From NCBI RefSeq assembly GCF_029960645.1, contig NZ_JASBQY010000015.1, forward strand, positions 1 through 64,000: a stretch of DNA of 64,000 bases, read 5' to 3'. A program made the position numbers and the translations under genes. The DNA is from Arthrobacter sp. AL12 (GTDB taxonomy: Bacteria > Actinomycetota > Actinomycetes > Actinomycetales > Micrococcaceae). Positions 16,450 to 24,528 of the stretch are shown here, one piece after another. The notes under the pieces are model-generated. The model saw only the letters and a list, made by a program, of their open reading frames with translations, was not told the DNA's origin and did not search any database. Position 1 is the first letter of the stretch. Each line of letters begins with the position of its first letter.

Positions 16450-18267
16450 ATGGAAGATCACGCACCCGCCGCCGCCGCCGAGCCAGAGGTTCCCGGATAC
16501 GACGTCGGCCGTTGCCTCGGACGCGGCGGCGGCGCCGCCGTCTGGCTGGTGACCGAACAAGCGAGTGGTCGCGATTACGCACTCAAGTGTTTCTTCGCCA
16601 GCGACGGCGAAGGCGAGGAGACGATCCGGCACGAGGTGCGGATCCTGTCCGTCCTTGACCACGAGCACCTGGTCAAGGCATACGACGTCGTCCGGCTGGA
16701 CGGGCCGCGTGCCGGGAGCCTCGGGCTGATCATGGACTACGCCGCGGGCGGCTCGCTGGGACAGCTCGTGGCCGGCCGGGGAAGCCTGGGGCCGGGGGAA
16801 ACCGTGACCGTCCTGACTCCGATCGCCCAGGCCCTCGCCTACCTGCACGGTCACGGCTTCACCCATGGTGACGTCGCTCCCGGCAATGTGCTGTTCACCG
16901 CCCACGGCAAACCGCTGCTGGCCGATCTGGGCGTGGCCCGCATGGTGGCTGACGCCTCGGCGGTGCCCGACGCCGGAACCGAGGGCTTCCGCGACCCGGC
17001 GCCCGTGGACGCCGTCCGGGCCGGGCTGCAACCGGAACGCGATGTGTATTCCCTTGCGGCCCTGGGCTGGTACTGCCTGACCGGCCGCGCCCCTGAGCCG
17101 GGCGCGCAGCGGCCGCCGCTGCCGCTGCTCGTACCCGGGGTTCCGCCTGGTCTGGCCGCGGCGCTGGAATCCGGACTTCAGGAGGACCGCAGGCTCCGGC
17201 CCACTGCCGCAGAGCTGGCCGCTGCCGTTCACCGCAGCGCCGTGGCCGCCCCGGTGGACCTGTCCGTTTCGGTCCACCCCACGGTTATTCCGCAGCTGCT
17301 GACCCGGCGCACCCTGCCCGGTAAGGCACGGGGGCGTCGGGTGGAACAGCTCCGGTCCCTGCCCGACCGGTTCCACGGGCCGCGCGTGGCCGCCCCGCTG
17401 CCAGCCGCCGCGTCACCTGGTGCCGGGGTTCGACCTTCCGTGCGTCCGGGCGCCCGGCGCGGTGCCGGCAGACGTGGCGCGCGCCGCTCGGGCGGCCGGG
17501 GCATCACCGGCCGACGCTCGTTCGGGCTCTCGTTCCGGCCCGGCTCCGACCGGCCTTCCGCCGCCCGCCCGGCACGGCCGGGGCGCCGCGGCCTCCGGGC
17601 GGTAGCCGTGGGCCTGGCCCTCATGAGTGTCCTTGCCACCGCGTGGGGGTTCACCCGGGCCGGGCTGCCCGCGTCGTTCCCGGGATTTGCTGTCAACGAC
17701 GCCGGGTCCGCTACGGAGTCCGCCCCGGCGCCCGGGTCGCCGGGCCCCGGTGCGGAGCCGGGTCCTGGCGCGTCTTCCGGGTCGCCGGGCCCTGCCGCAT
17801 CGCCGGCTGCTTCCCTTCCGCCTGATGTGCAGGCGCAGCTGGCTTCACCCGACCCCGAGGAGGCGGTCCGCGGGCTGGCCCGGCTCCGCTGCCTGGCGTT
17901 CAGCTCCGGGGACTTCGGCCTGCTGGAGCAGGTCAACGTACCGGCGTCGGCGGCGGCCGCGGCGGACGGACGGATCAGCGCCAGGCTCAAGGAAACCGGC
18001 CGGGTGCTGGCGGGATTCACGACCCTCCTGACCCGCGTGGCACAGGACGCGGCACCGACGGGGGACAGCGGGCAATCGCTGGCCGTCGTGGCCGTCACCG
18101 CGGGCACCTCCGCCTATCAGGAACGCGACGGGACCGGGGCGGTGCTGGCGGACGCCGCGGCCGCACCGGAACAGCAGTTGCGGCTCGTCCTGGCGACGGT
18201 CGAGGGACGCTGGCGGGTCCAGGACATCCTTCCCGCTGCCGGAGCACCCACCGATATGGACAGGTAG
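16450..18267 (+). CDS. Atypical serine/threonine protein kinase, single-pass membrane protein
   Basis: The 605-residue protein has a Hanks-type kinase domain (about 15-265) with the nucleotide-binding Lys at K46 (YALKCF) and the helix-C Glu at E62. The catalytic loop reads HGDVAPGN (139-146) rather than HRDxKPxN, and the metal loop reads DLG rather than DFG. Asp and Asn of the catalytic loop are kept, so activity is possible, but the Arg before the Asp is lost. An Arg/Pro-rich linker follows, one transmembrane helix lies near 384-402, and a Pro/Ser/Gly-rich outer part leads to a globular C-terminal region. The next in-frame codons after the stop encode a repeat tail. Its target is unknown; it lies divergent from lipB. 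Confidence 0.82.
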   Translation: MEDHAPAAAAEPEVPGYDVGRCLGRGGGAAVWLVTEQASGRDYALKCFFASDGEGEETIRHEVRILSVLDHEHLVKAYDVVRLDGPRAGSLGLIMDYAAGGSLGQLVAGRGSLGPGETVTVLTPIAQALAYLHGHGFTHGDVAPGNVLFTAHGKPLLADLGVARMVADASAVPDAGTEGFRDPAPVDAVRAGLQPERDVYSLAALGWYCLTGRAPEPGAQRPPLPLLVPGVPPGLAAALESGLQEDRRLRPTAAELAAAVHRSAVAAPVDLSVSVHPTVIPQLLTRRTLPGKARGRRVEQLRSLPDRFHGPRVAAPLPAAASPGAGVRPSVRPGARRGAGRRGARRSGGRGITGRRSFGLSFRPGSDRPSAARPARPGRRGLRAVAVGLALMSVLATAWGFTRAGLPASFPGFAVNDAGSATESAPAPGSPGPGAEPGPGASSGSPGPAASPAASLPPDVQAQLASPDPEEAVRGLARLRCLAFSSGDFGLLEQVNVPASAAAAADGRISARLKETGRVLAGFTTLLTRVAQDAAPTGDSGQSLAVVAVTAGTSAYQERDGTGAVLADAAAAPEQQLRLVLATVEGRWRVQDILPAAGAPTDMDR

Positions 18268-18360
18268 GACCCCGCCGCCGAAGCCCCCGCCGCCGAAGCC
18301 CCCGCCGCCGGAGCCCCCGCCGCCGGAGCTCCCGCCGACGCCGGTACTGCTGGCGGTTAG
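18268..18360 (+). repeat. 15-bp tandem repeat that continues the kinase frame after its stop
   Basis: About four units of GCCGCCGAAGCCCCC or its GGA variant follow the TAG at 18265-18267. Read in the same frame as the kinase, 30 sense codons encode a PAAEA/PAAGA repeat that ends at a second TAG, 18358-18360. The last residues before the first stop already contain AAGAP. Confidence 0.8.
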
Positions 18361-18399
18361 TTCCCGCCGGGACCGGCGCGGATCAGCCGCCTGCGGGTC

Positions 18400-19302
18400 T
18401 CAGGATTCCGTGTCGCGATCCACCACCCACGCGGCGGCCTGGGCGAGCGTGGGGTGCTGCCACTCGAAGCCCGCCCCGCTCAGGGCAGCGGGTTCCATCC
18501 GCTGGCTGGAGAGCAGCAGCTCCTCGGCAAGCTTGCCCATCACCAGCCGCAGCACCGGGGCGGGGACGCGGAGCACCGCCGGCCGGTGGAGGGCCGCTGC
18601 CAGCGCCGCGATCAGCGAATTCACGTCCGCGACCTCCGGGGCGCAGAGGTTCACGGGGCCGGACAGGCGGCTGTTGAGCAGAAATTCAAAGGCGCCGGCC
18701 ACATCAGGGAGCGTGACCCACGGCCAGTACTGCCGGCCGTTGCCCAGCGGTCCGCCCACGCCCAGGCGCAGCAGCGGCATGAGCCGTCCCAGCGCACCGC
18801 CCGAACGGCTCAGCACGACTCCGGTGCGCGGAGTGACCACCCGGACGCCGGCCGGAGCCTCGTGTGCGGCCGCTTCCCAGTCGGCGCAGATCCCGGCCAG
18901 CACACCGCTGCCGGCGGGGGAGCTCTCCCGGATCAGCACCTGTCCGGCGTTGCCGTAGTAGTTGGAGCCCGACTGGCTCAGGAAGACTGCCGGCGGGTTG
19001 TCCAGTCGCCCCATGGCCGCCGCCAGCGTCCGCGTCGGTCCGAGACGAGAGTTGCGGAGTTCGTTGATGCGGGACCGGGTCCAGGGCCGGTCGCCGATGC
19101 CGGCGCCGGAGAGGTTGATGACGGCGTCGGCCCCCGTCAGTGCGGTCTCGTCGATGCTGCCCTCCGCGGGGTTCCACTGGAACTCCGACGCCGCCGCGGG
19201 CGCCCGCCTGACGAGCGTGCCGACGTCGTGCCCGGCGCTGCGCAGGGTGCTGGAAATGGCGGTTCCGATCAGCCCGGAGGCTCCGGCAATAATGATTCGC
19301 AT
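18400..19302 (-). CDS. TIGR01777 family NAD(P)-binding oxidoreductase (extended SDR)
   Basis: The 300-residue protein starts with a Rossmann strand and glycine motif GASGLIGTA, has the INLSGAGIGDRPWTRSRI family signature, and a SGSNYYGNAG segment with the Tyr of the SDR active site. It ends in the DUF1731 segment that carries LLSSQRMEP. The family is of unknown substrate; E. coli YfcH is a member. The ATG at 19302 is preferred because the Rossmann strand starts directly after it; an in-frame ATG at 19317 is the alternative. It is divergent from the tricorn protease gene. Confidence 0.88.
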   Translation of the reverse strand: MRIIIAGASGLIGTAISSTLRSAGHDVGTLVRRAPAAASEFQWNPAEGSIDETALTGADAVINLSGAGIGDRPWTRSRINELRNSRLGPTRTLAAAMGRLDNPPAVFLSQSGSNYYGNAGQVLIRESSPAGSGVLAGICADWEAAAHEAPAGVRVVTPRTGVVLSRSGGALGRLMPLLRLGVGGPLGNGRQYWPWVTLPDVAGAFEFLLNSRLSGPVNLCAPEVADVNSLIAALAAALHRPAVLRVPAPVLRLVMGKLAEELLLSSQRMEPAALSGAGFEWQHPTLAQAAAWVVDRDTES

Positions 19303-19364
19303 GATCCATCTCACCATGCCCGGCTCGGCAGGGATACCTCCCGGGCGGGAGGGCCCGCCTTGAC

Positions 19365-19370
19365 TATGAT
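19365..19370 (+). promoter_or_regulatory. -10 element of leaderless tricorn protease gene
   Basis: TATGAT, close to the consensus TATAAT, then six bases and the ATG at 19377. Confidence 0.6.
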
Positions 19371-19376
19371 CTAACG

Positions 19377-22300
19377 ATGACCTCTTCGAGTTACTTCCGT
19401 TTCCCGCATCTGCACGGCGATCTGGTCACTTTCGTGGCCGAGGACGACGTCTGGATTGCGCCCCTCGGCGGGGGCCGCGCCTGGCGCGTTTCCTCGCTGC
19501 AGCTGCCGGCCCGCAATCCCCGCTTCACGCCGGACGGCAAGCGCCTCGTATGGACGGTCATTCAGGGTACGGCCCCGGAAGTTGTCACGGCGGACGTCGA
19601 CGGCGGCGGCTACCGGCAGTTGAGCTACTTCGGCCACGCCACCACCAAAGTTAAGGGCTTCACCCCCGACGGCGACGTCCTGGTCACGAGCGCCTTCCGC
19701 CAGGCCGACAGCCGCCTCGCCCACGCCTACAGCCTGCCGGTCAGCGGCGGCTGGGCCGCCGAACTCCCGCTGGGTCCGGTGGAGTCCGTGGCCTTCGGGC
19801 CGGTCGTCGGCGACGAACGACCCGTCGTCCTCGCCAGTGTCCTCTCCCGGGAGCCCGCGTGGTGGAAGCGCTACCGGGGCGGCGCTGCCGGCAAGCTCTG
19901 GATCGACGCCGACGGAAACGGCGAATTCGAACGCCTCGCCGCTGAACTGGACGGCAACCTGACAGACCCGATGTGGGTCGATGGCCGGATCGCCTTCCTC
20001 TCCGACCACGAGGCCTACGGCAACCTCTACTCCGTACTCCCCAACGGCTCCGACCTTCGCCGCCACACCGACCATGAGGACTTCTACGTCCGGCATGCCG
20101 CCACCGACGGCCGGCGTGTCATCTTCGAATCCGCCGGTGAGCTGTGGCTGCTGCCGGACCTCGGCTCGGAGGCCGTCAAACTTGAGATCTCCCTGGGATC
20201 CGCGTCCCAGGCCCGCCGCGGCGCGCCGCTGAAGCCGTCGAAGCACCTCGGCGAGGTGGTGCCGGACCGTACCGGCGGCTCCAGCGCCGTCGAGTCCCAC
20301 GGCACCCTGCACTGGCTGCGGCACAAGGACGGCCCTTCGCGCGTCCTCGAAGCCACCCCCGGTGTCCGGGCCCGCCTGCCCCGCCCGTTCGGCGCGGGCC
20401 GGATCGCCTACGTGGCCGACCATGACGGCGTCGAAGCCCTCTACCTGAAGGCGATCGCGGCGCCCCTGGAGACGGGATCCCCGGCTTCCGCCTCCCCGGC
20501 TTCCGGGACCCCGGACGCGGGAACCGCCGCCGGGCACGAGGCCGGGCAGCCGGCCGCGCCGGCCCCGCAGCAGGCAGCCCGTCCGGGCGGGGAGTCCGAC
20601 GCCGCCACGCACCTGCCCAGCCCGGTCCCGGCCGCAGCCAACGCACGGCCGGGCACCGTGGCCGCGGTCCCGGCAGCGCGTCCGGCCGCAGCTACCCCGG
20701 CCACTGCCGACGACGCTGCCGACACCGCCGGGCCTGCGGAAGGCACCGTCCCGGCGACGCAGGAACCGTCCGGCCGCCTGACCAGGATCGAGTTCCCCAA
20801 GCCGACCAGGGCCAGTGCCATCGAGGCCAGCCCGGACGGCAACTGGCTCGCCGTCGGCACCGCCTTCGGCGACATCTACCTCGCCGACACCCGGACCGGC
20901 GCCCTGTCCGTCGTGAGCAGCATCGGCGAGGGCAGCATCGAAGGCTTCAGCTGGTCTCCGGACTCGGCCTGGCTGGGCTGGTCCGAGCCGGTCACCTCCT
21001 TCGGCTCCCGCAGCCGGCTGCGCATCACCGGTGTGGACGACGCCGGTATCGCAGCGGGCGGGGAACGCACCATCATCGAGGTCACCGACGGGCGCTTCCG
21101 CGATGAATCGCCGTCGTTCACCCCGGACGGAAAATACCTGGCGTTCCTCTCCAACCGCAGCTTCGACCCGGTCTACGACGGTCACTCCTTCGACCTGTCC
21201 TTCCCGAGCCCGATCAAGCCCTACCTCGTGGCCCTCGCCGCGGACACTGCCTCGCCCTTCGGCCCGAGCGTTGACCTGCAGGACGACGCCGGCACCGACG
21301 CCGGTGCCGGCACCGACGCAGAGGGTGCCCACCAGGACCAGGTGCCCGCGGTCCGGGTCGACGCCGAAGGCCTGGCCCACCGCGTCATCAGCGTGCCGGT
21401 GCCGCAGGGCAACTACTCGGCCCTCACGGCGACCGACGGTGCCCTGCTCTGGCTCGACCACGAGCTTTTCGGCGTCACCGGCGACGGCCGTGCCAGCCTC
21501 GAGGACAAGAACGCGGCGCCCTGCCTCGTCCGCTTCGACCTGGCCCGGCGCAAAACCACCACCATCGTGGACGCCCTGGACAGCTACCGGCTCTCCGGCG
21601 ACGGCGAGAAGGTCGTGGTCCTGCAGGACAAGCAGATCCGCGTCTCGCCCGCCAACGCCAAGGCGGACGAGGAAGCCGGGCAGCTGGTCAAGGTCGACCT
21701 CAGCCGCATCCGCGTGCTGCTCGACCCGCTCAGCGTCTGGGGACAGGCCTTCGACGAGGCCTGGCGGCTCCAGCGCGACTTCTTCTGGGCCGAAGACATG
21801 GCCGGGCAGGACTGGGATTCGGTGCACGCCCGCTACCGTCCGATCGTGGACCGGCTCGGCTCGCACGATGACCTGGTGGACCTGCTGTGGGAGCTCCACG
21901 GTGAGCTGGGCACCTCACACGCCTACGTCCGCCCCTTTGCTGTCACCGAGAACGGCAGCAACGGCCAGGGCCGGCTCGGCGCGGACCTCGCCTTCACCGG
22001 AGCGGGCTGGGAGATCACCCGGATCCTCGCGGGGGAGTCCTCCGACCCGCTCGCCACCTCGCCGCTGACCCGCCCCGGCGCGGACGCGAAAACGGGCGAC
22101 GTGCTGCTGGCGATCGACGGCGTCGAGCTGACCGCAGTGCGCACGCCCGCCATGCAGCTGGTCGGCGCCGCGGGACGTGCCGTCGAGCTCACGCTGCGCA
22201 ACGGCGCCGGGCACGGAAGCCAGGCTGGGAGGCAGCGCCGGGTGGCCGTGGTCCCGGTCAGGGACGAGGAGCGGCTGCGGTACCAGGAGTGGGTGGCCGG

Positions 22301-22973
22301 GAACCGCCGGACCGTCCGGCAGGCCTCACAGGGGACTTTTGGCTACCTGCACATCCCCGACATGATGGCCAACGGCTGGGCCCAGCTGCACCGCGACCTC
22401 GACACCGAGACGGCCCTTGACGGGCTGATCGTAGACGTCCGGCGCAACCGCGGCGGGCACACCTCCCAGCTCGTCGCGGAGCTCATCGGCCGCAAGGTCA
22501 CCGGCTGGAGCATGCCGCGCGGGGAGCGGCCGCGGACGTACCCGCACCACGCACCGCGGGGACCGGTCATCATCCTGACCGACGAATTCGCCGGATCCGA
22601 CGGCGACATCATCACCCAGGTCTCCAAGCTGCGGGGGATCGGCCCGGTCATCGGCACCCGGACCTGGGGCGGCGTCGTCGGCATCGACAACCGCTTCGCC
22701 CTGGCCGACGGGACCGGCGTGACCCAGCCGCGCTACGCCACCTGGTTCTCCGGCGGCGTGGGCTGGGGGGTCGAGAACTTCGGCGTCGCCCCCGACATCG
22801 AGGTGACCTTCCCGCCGCACGCGTACGCCGCCGGCACCGACCCGCAGCTGGAATACGGCATCGGCGCCCTGAAGGAAATGATCCAGGAGCTGCCCACCGA
22901 CCGGCCGCCCCTGCGCGAGGGCTACCGCCAGGTCCGGCCTGCCCCGCTGCCGGCCCGCCAGCCCGGCAACTAG
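19377..22973 (+). CDS. Tricorn-type S41 family serine protease
   Basis: The 1198-residue product has the tricorn layout: a six-bladed and then a seven-bladed beta-propeller (about 1-650), a helical core domain, a PDZ-like domain and an S41 protease domain. The catalytic His follows S847 in GTSHAYV, and the nucleophile is S1074 in EFAGSDGD. Tricorn of archaea trims peptides released by the proteasome, with aminopeptidase partners; actinobacteria have proteasomes, so a related cytoplasmic role is plausible but not shown. About 100 Ala/Pro-rich residues (near 365-470) are inserted between the propellers and look like a flexible linker. It ends at a strong shared hairpin with osmC. Confidence 0.92.
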   Translation: MTSSSYFRFPHLHGDLVTFVAEDDVWIAPLGGGRAWRVSSLQLPARNPRFTPDGKRLVWTVIQGTAPEVVTADVDGGGYRQLSYFGHATTKVKGFTPDGDVLVTSAFRQADSRLAHAYSLPVSGGWAAELPLGPVESVAFGPVVGDERPVVLASVLSREPAWWKRYRGGAAGKLWIDADGNGEFERLAAELDGNLTDPMWVDGRIAFLSDHEAYGNLYSVLPNGSDLRRHTDHEDFYVRHAATDGRRVIFESAGELWLLPDLGSEAVKLEISLGSASQARRGAPLKPSKHLGEVVPDRTGGSSAVESHGTLHWLRHKDGPSRVLEATPGVRARLPRPFGAGRIAYVADHDGVEALYLKAIAAPLETGSPASASPASGTPDAGTAAGHEAGQPAAPAPQQAARPGGESDAATHLPSPVPAAANARPGTVAAVPAARPAAATPATADDAADTAGPAEGTVPATQEPSGRLTRIEFPKPTRASAIEASPDGNWLAVGTAFGDIYLADTRTGALSVVSSIGEGSIEGFSWSPDSAWLGWSEPVTSFGSRSRLRITGVDDAGIAAGGERTIIEVTDGRFRDESPSFTPDGKYLAFLSNRSFDPVYDGHSFDLSFPSPIKPYLVALAADTASPFGPSVDLQDDAGTDAGAGTDAEGAHQDQVPAVRVDAEGLAHRVISVPVPQGNYSALTATDGALLWLDHELFGVTGDGRASLEDKNAAPCLVRFDLARRKTTTIVDALDSYRLSGDGEKVVVLQDKQIRVSPANAKADEEAGQLVKVDLSRIRVLLDPLSVWGQAFDEAWRLQRDFFWAEDMAGQDWDSVHARYRPIVDRLGSHDDLVDLLWELHGELGTSHAYVRPFAVTENGSNGQGRLGADLAFTGAGWEITRILAGESSDPLATSPLTRPGADAKTGDVLLAIDGVELTAVRTPAMQLVGAAGRAVELTLRNGAGHGSQAGRQRRVAVVPVRDEERLRYQEWVAGNRRTVRQASQGTFGYLHIPDMMANGWAQLHRDLDTETALDGLIVDVRRNRGGHTSQLVAELIGRKVTGWSMPRGERPRTYPHHAPRGPVIILTDEFAGSDGDIITQVSKLRGIGPVIGTRTWGGVVGIDNRFALADGTGVTQPRYATWFSGGVGWGVENFGVAPDIEVTFPPHAYAAGTDPQLEYGIGALKEMIQELPTDRPPLREGYRQVRPAPLPARQPGN

Positions 22974-23003
22974 GCCGCCGCTCGCCTGCCGGGCAGCCGC
23001 CCG

Positions 23004-23073
23004 CCGATGCCTTAACGGCGAAGGCCCCCGTTCCCAAGTCAGGGAACGGGGGCCTTCGCCGTTAAGGCATCGG
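23004..23073. terminator. Very long perfect hairpin between convergent tricorn and osmC genes
   Basis: Two 32-base arms, 23004-23035 and 23042-23073, are perfectly complementary around the loop AAGTCA. It lies between two convergent stops and would work on both strands. Confidence 0.85.
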
Positions 23074-23076
23074 AAG

Positions 23077-23505
23077 CTAGGAGGCCAGGGTGGCGTCCAG
23101 GGTGATCTTGATGCCGGTCAGGGCGGCCGAGACCGGGCATCCCACCTTGGCTTCTTCCGCGATCCGCTGGAATTCGTCCTCCGTGATCCCGGGGATGCGC
23201 GCGCTGACGGTCAGGTGGCTGTCCGTGATGCCGGTACCAGGCACGAAGGTGACATCAGCCTTGGTGTTGACTTCCTCGGGCGTGTGGCCGGCCTGGGCGA
23301 CGGCGAGGCTGAACGCCATGGAGAAACAGGCCGAGTGTGCCGCGGCGATGAGCTCTTCGGGGCTGGTCTTGCCCTCGGAGGCCTCCGCGCGCGCTTTCCA
23401 GGTGACATCGAAGTTGCCCAGGCCGGAGCTGTCCAGCGTGGTGTTGCCGGCGCCCGTCATCAGGTCGCCATTCCATACAGTGTGTGCGGTGCGTGTAGCT
23501 GCCAT
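23077..23505 (-). CDS. OsmC family peroxiredoxin
   Basis: The 142-residue protein has the OsmC/Ohr fold: the first redox Cys in AAHSACFSMA and the second in AKVGCPVS, about 60 residues later. OsmC enzymes reduce organic hydroperoxides using lipoylated or dihydrolipoamide-linked electron donors, which fits a genome region rich in lipoyl genes, although this partnership is not shown here. GAGGAG five bases before the ATG at 23505 selects it over an in-frame GTG six bases upstream. Confidence 0.92.
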   Translation of the reverse strand: MAATRTAHTVWNGDLMTGAGNTTLDSSGLGNFDVTWKARAEASEGKTSPEELIAAAHSACFSMAFSLAVAQAGHTPEEVNTKADVTFVPGTGITDSHLTVSARIPGITEDEFQRIAEEAKVGCPVSAALTGIKITLDATLAS

Positions 23506-23627
23506 GTCCACTCCTCAAGTTCGTTGAAATCCCGCAGACCCGGCGAAGCCGGATCATGCCGTGTCCCATCCTAGGGATTCTGCGGCCTCGGCGCACCGGT
23601 GTCCGCTATCGGAGGATTGTGACCACG

Positions 23628-23633
23628 TACAGT
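23628..23633 (+). promoter_or_regulatory. -10 element of leaderless VOC gene at 23640
   Basis: TACAGT, six bases, then ATG. This decides the start against a GTG at 23619 that has a GGAGG at only three bases distance. Confidence 0.5.
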
Positions 23634-23639
23634 GTCGAC

Positions 23640-24014
23640 ATGGACAACAGCGACCCCGGCGCCGCGCCCTCGGTGCGCATCGCCACGATCATGGTCAACG
23701 CGGTGGACGCGGAGCGCCTGGCAGCATTCTGGGCGGCACTGCTGGGCACCCCGGTTTCGGCGCGCCTCGAACAGTTCGTCTGGCTCCGCCCTGCCGGCCC
23801 AGGGGCCCCGCAGCTGGCCTTCCAGCAGGTCGGGCTGCCCACCGGGGGAAGGCGCCGGCTGCACCTGGACATCCACGGGCCCGATCCCCGTGCGCTGCGT
23901 GCCCTCGCCGAGTCGCTCGGTGCCGGGTTCGTGGAGGGTAATGACATCGGCGATTTCCTCTGGGACGTGATGCAGGATCCCGAGGGCAATGAATTCTGCA
24001 TCGCCGGCGACTGA
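23640..24014 (+). CDS. VOC family protein (glyoxalase-like)
   Basis: The 124-residue protein shows the VOC pattern of the actinobacterial glyoxalase-like (Glyoxalase_6) group: VRIATIMVNAVDAERLAAFWAALLG at the start, a middle HLDIHGPDP metal-ligand type segment, and a final WDVMQDPEGNEFCI. Its function is unknown. The start is set by leaderless spacing. It is divergent from osmC and converges on the membrane protein gene through a hairpin. Confidence 0.82.
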   Translation: MDNSDPGAAPSVRIATIMVNAVDAERLAAFWAALLGTPVSARLEQFVWLRPAGPGAPQLAFQQVGLPTGGRRRLHLDIHGPDPRALRALAESLGAGFVEGNDIGDFLWDVMQDPEGNEFCIAGD

Positions 24015-24030
24015 GGTTCCGGGAGAACGA

Positions 24031-24067
24031 CGACGGCGACGCACCCCGTGAGGGTGCGTCGCCGTCG
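24031..24067. terminator. Hairpin terminator between VOC gene and membrane protein gene
   Basis: CGACGGCGACGCACCC at 24031-24046 pairs perfectly with 24052-24067 around CGTGA. Both flanking genes converge on it. Confidence 0.8.
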
Positions 24068-24100
24068 CCGCTGGCGGGAGGGCTGTTTCCGGCGGGAGGT

Positions 24101-24451
24101 CTACGTCCAGAGGGTGGCGATGGCCACGTTGAGCAGGGCCAGTCCGCCGACGGCGTGCGCGAGGCCGTTGCCGACCTCCTCGCCCTTCTTGTACTTGCGC
24201 CGGCCGATGAACGCCAGGACGCCCACGGCCAGGGCAACGGCCAGCTTGACGCCGAGTTTGGCGTAGTTGGCATCCATGTCCAGGGCCGGGATGAGCCCCA
24301 TCATCGCGATGCCGGTGAGGAGCTGCAGCATGGCGCCGTCGAACTGGCGCGGGTGCACGGTGGGCTGCTTCATCTGCCCAATCCAGATGCCCACGATCAT
24401 GGCGGCGCCGACGATGTGCAGGAAGACCATGACGTTATAGACGATATTCAT
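24101..24451 (-). CDS. Small four-helix membrane protein, conserved hypothetical
   Basis: The 116-residue protein has four predicted transmembrane segments (about 5-24, 40-58, 66-84 and 97-115), with a His in the first helix (VFLHIVGA) and a basic RRKYKKGEE loop. The helix-1 His and layout recall small membrane cytochrome-like or DUF-type proteins seen in Arthrobacter, but no function can be assigned. A CAGACT -10-like element lies six bases before the ATG. The IS110 element ends just upstream, so the regulatory region beyond the core promoter was probably replaced. Confidence 0.75.
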   Translation of the reverse strand: MNIVYNVMVFLHIVGAAMIVGIWIGQMKQPTVHPRQFDGAMLQLLTGIAMMGLIPALDMDANYAKLGVKLAVALAVGVLAFIGRRKYKKGEEVGNGLAHAVGGLALLNVAIATLWT

Positions 24452-24457
24452 GGCATC

Positions 24458-24463
24458 AGTCTG
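24458..24463 (-). promoter_or_regulatory. -10-like element of gene at 24451
   Basis: On the minus strand CAGACT, six bases, then ATG. It implies that the right end of the IS110 element lies above 24463. Confidence 0.35.
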
Positions 24464-24528
24464 ACATGAAAATTTCCGGGACCATGTGTGGGTGACTGGC
24501 CTCGTGGGGTAGGCGTTGTAGCCGGTGG

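Noticed and set aside
19371-21899. 842-codon open frame opposite the tricorn gene
   Set aside because: Antisense shadow with strong compositional bias and no domain.
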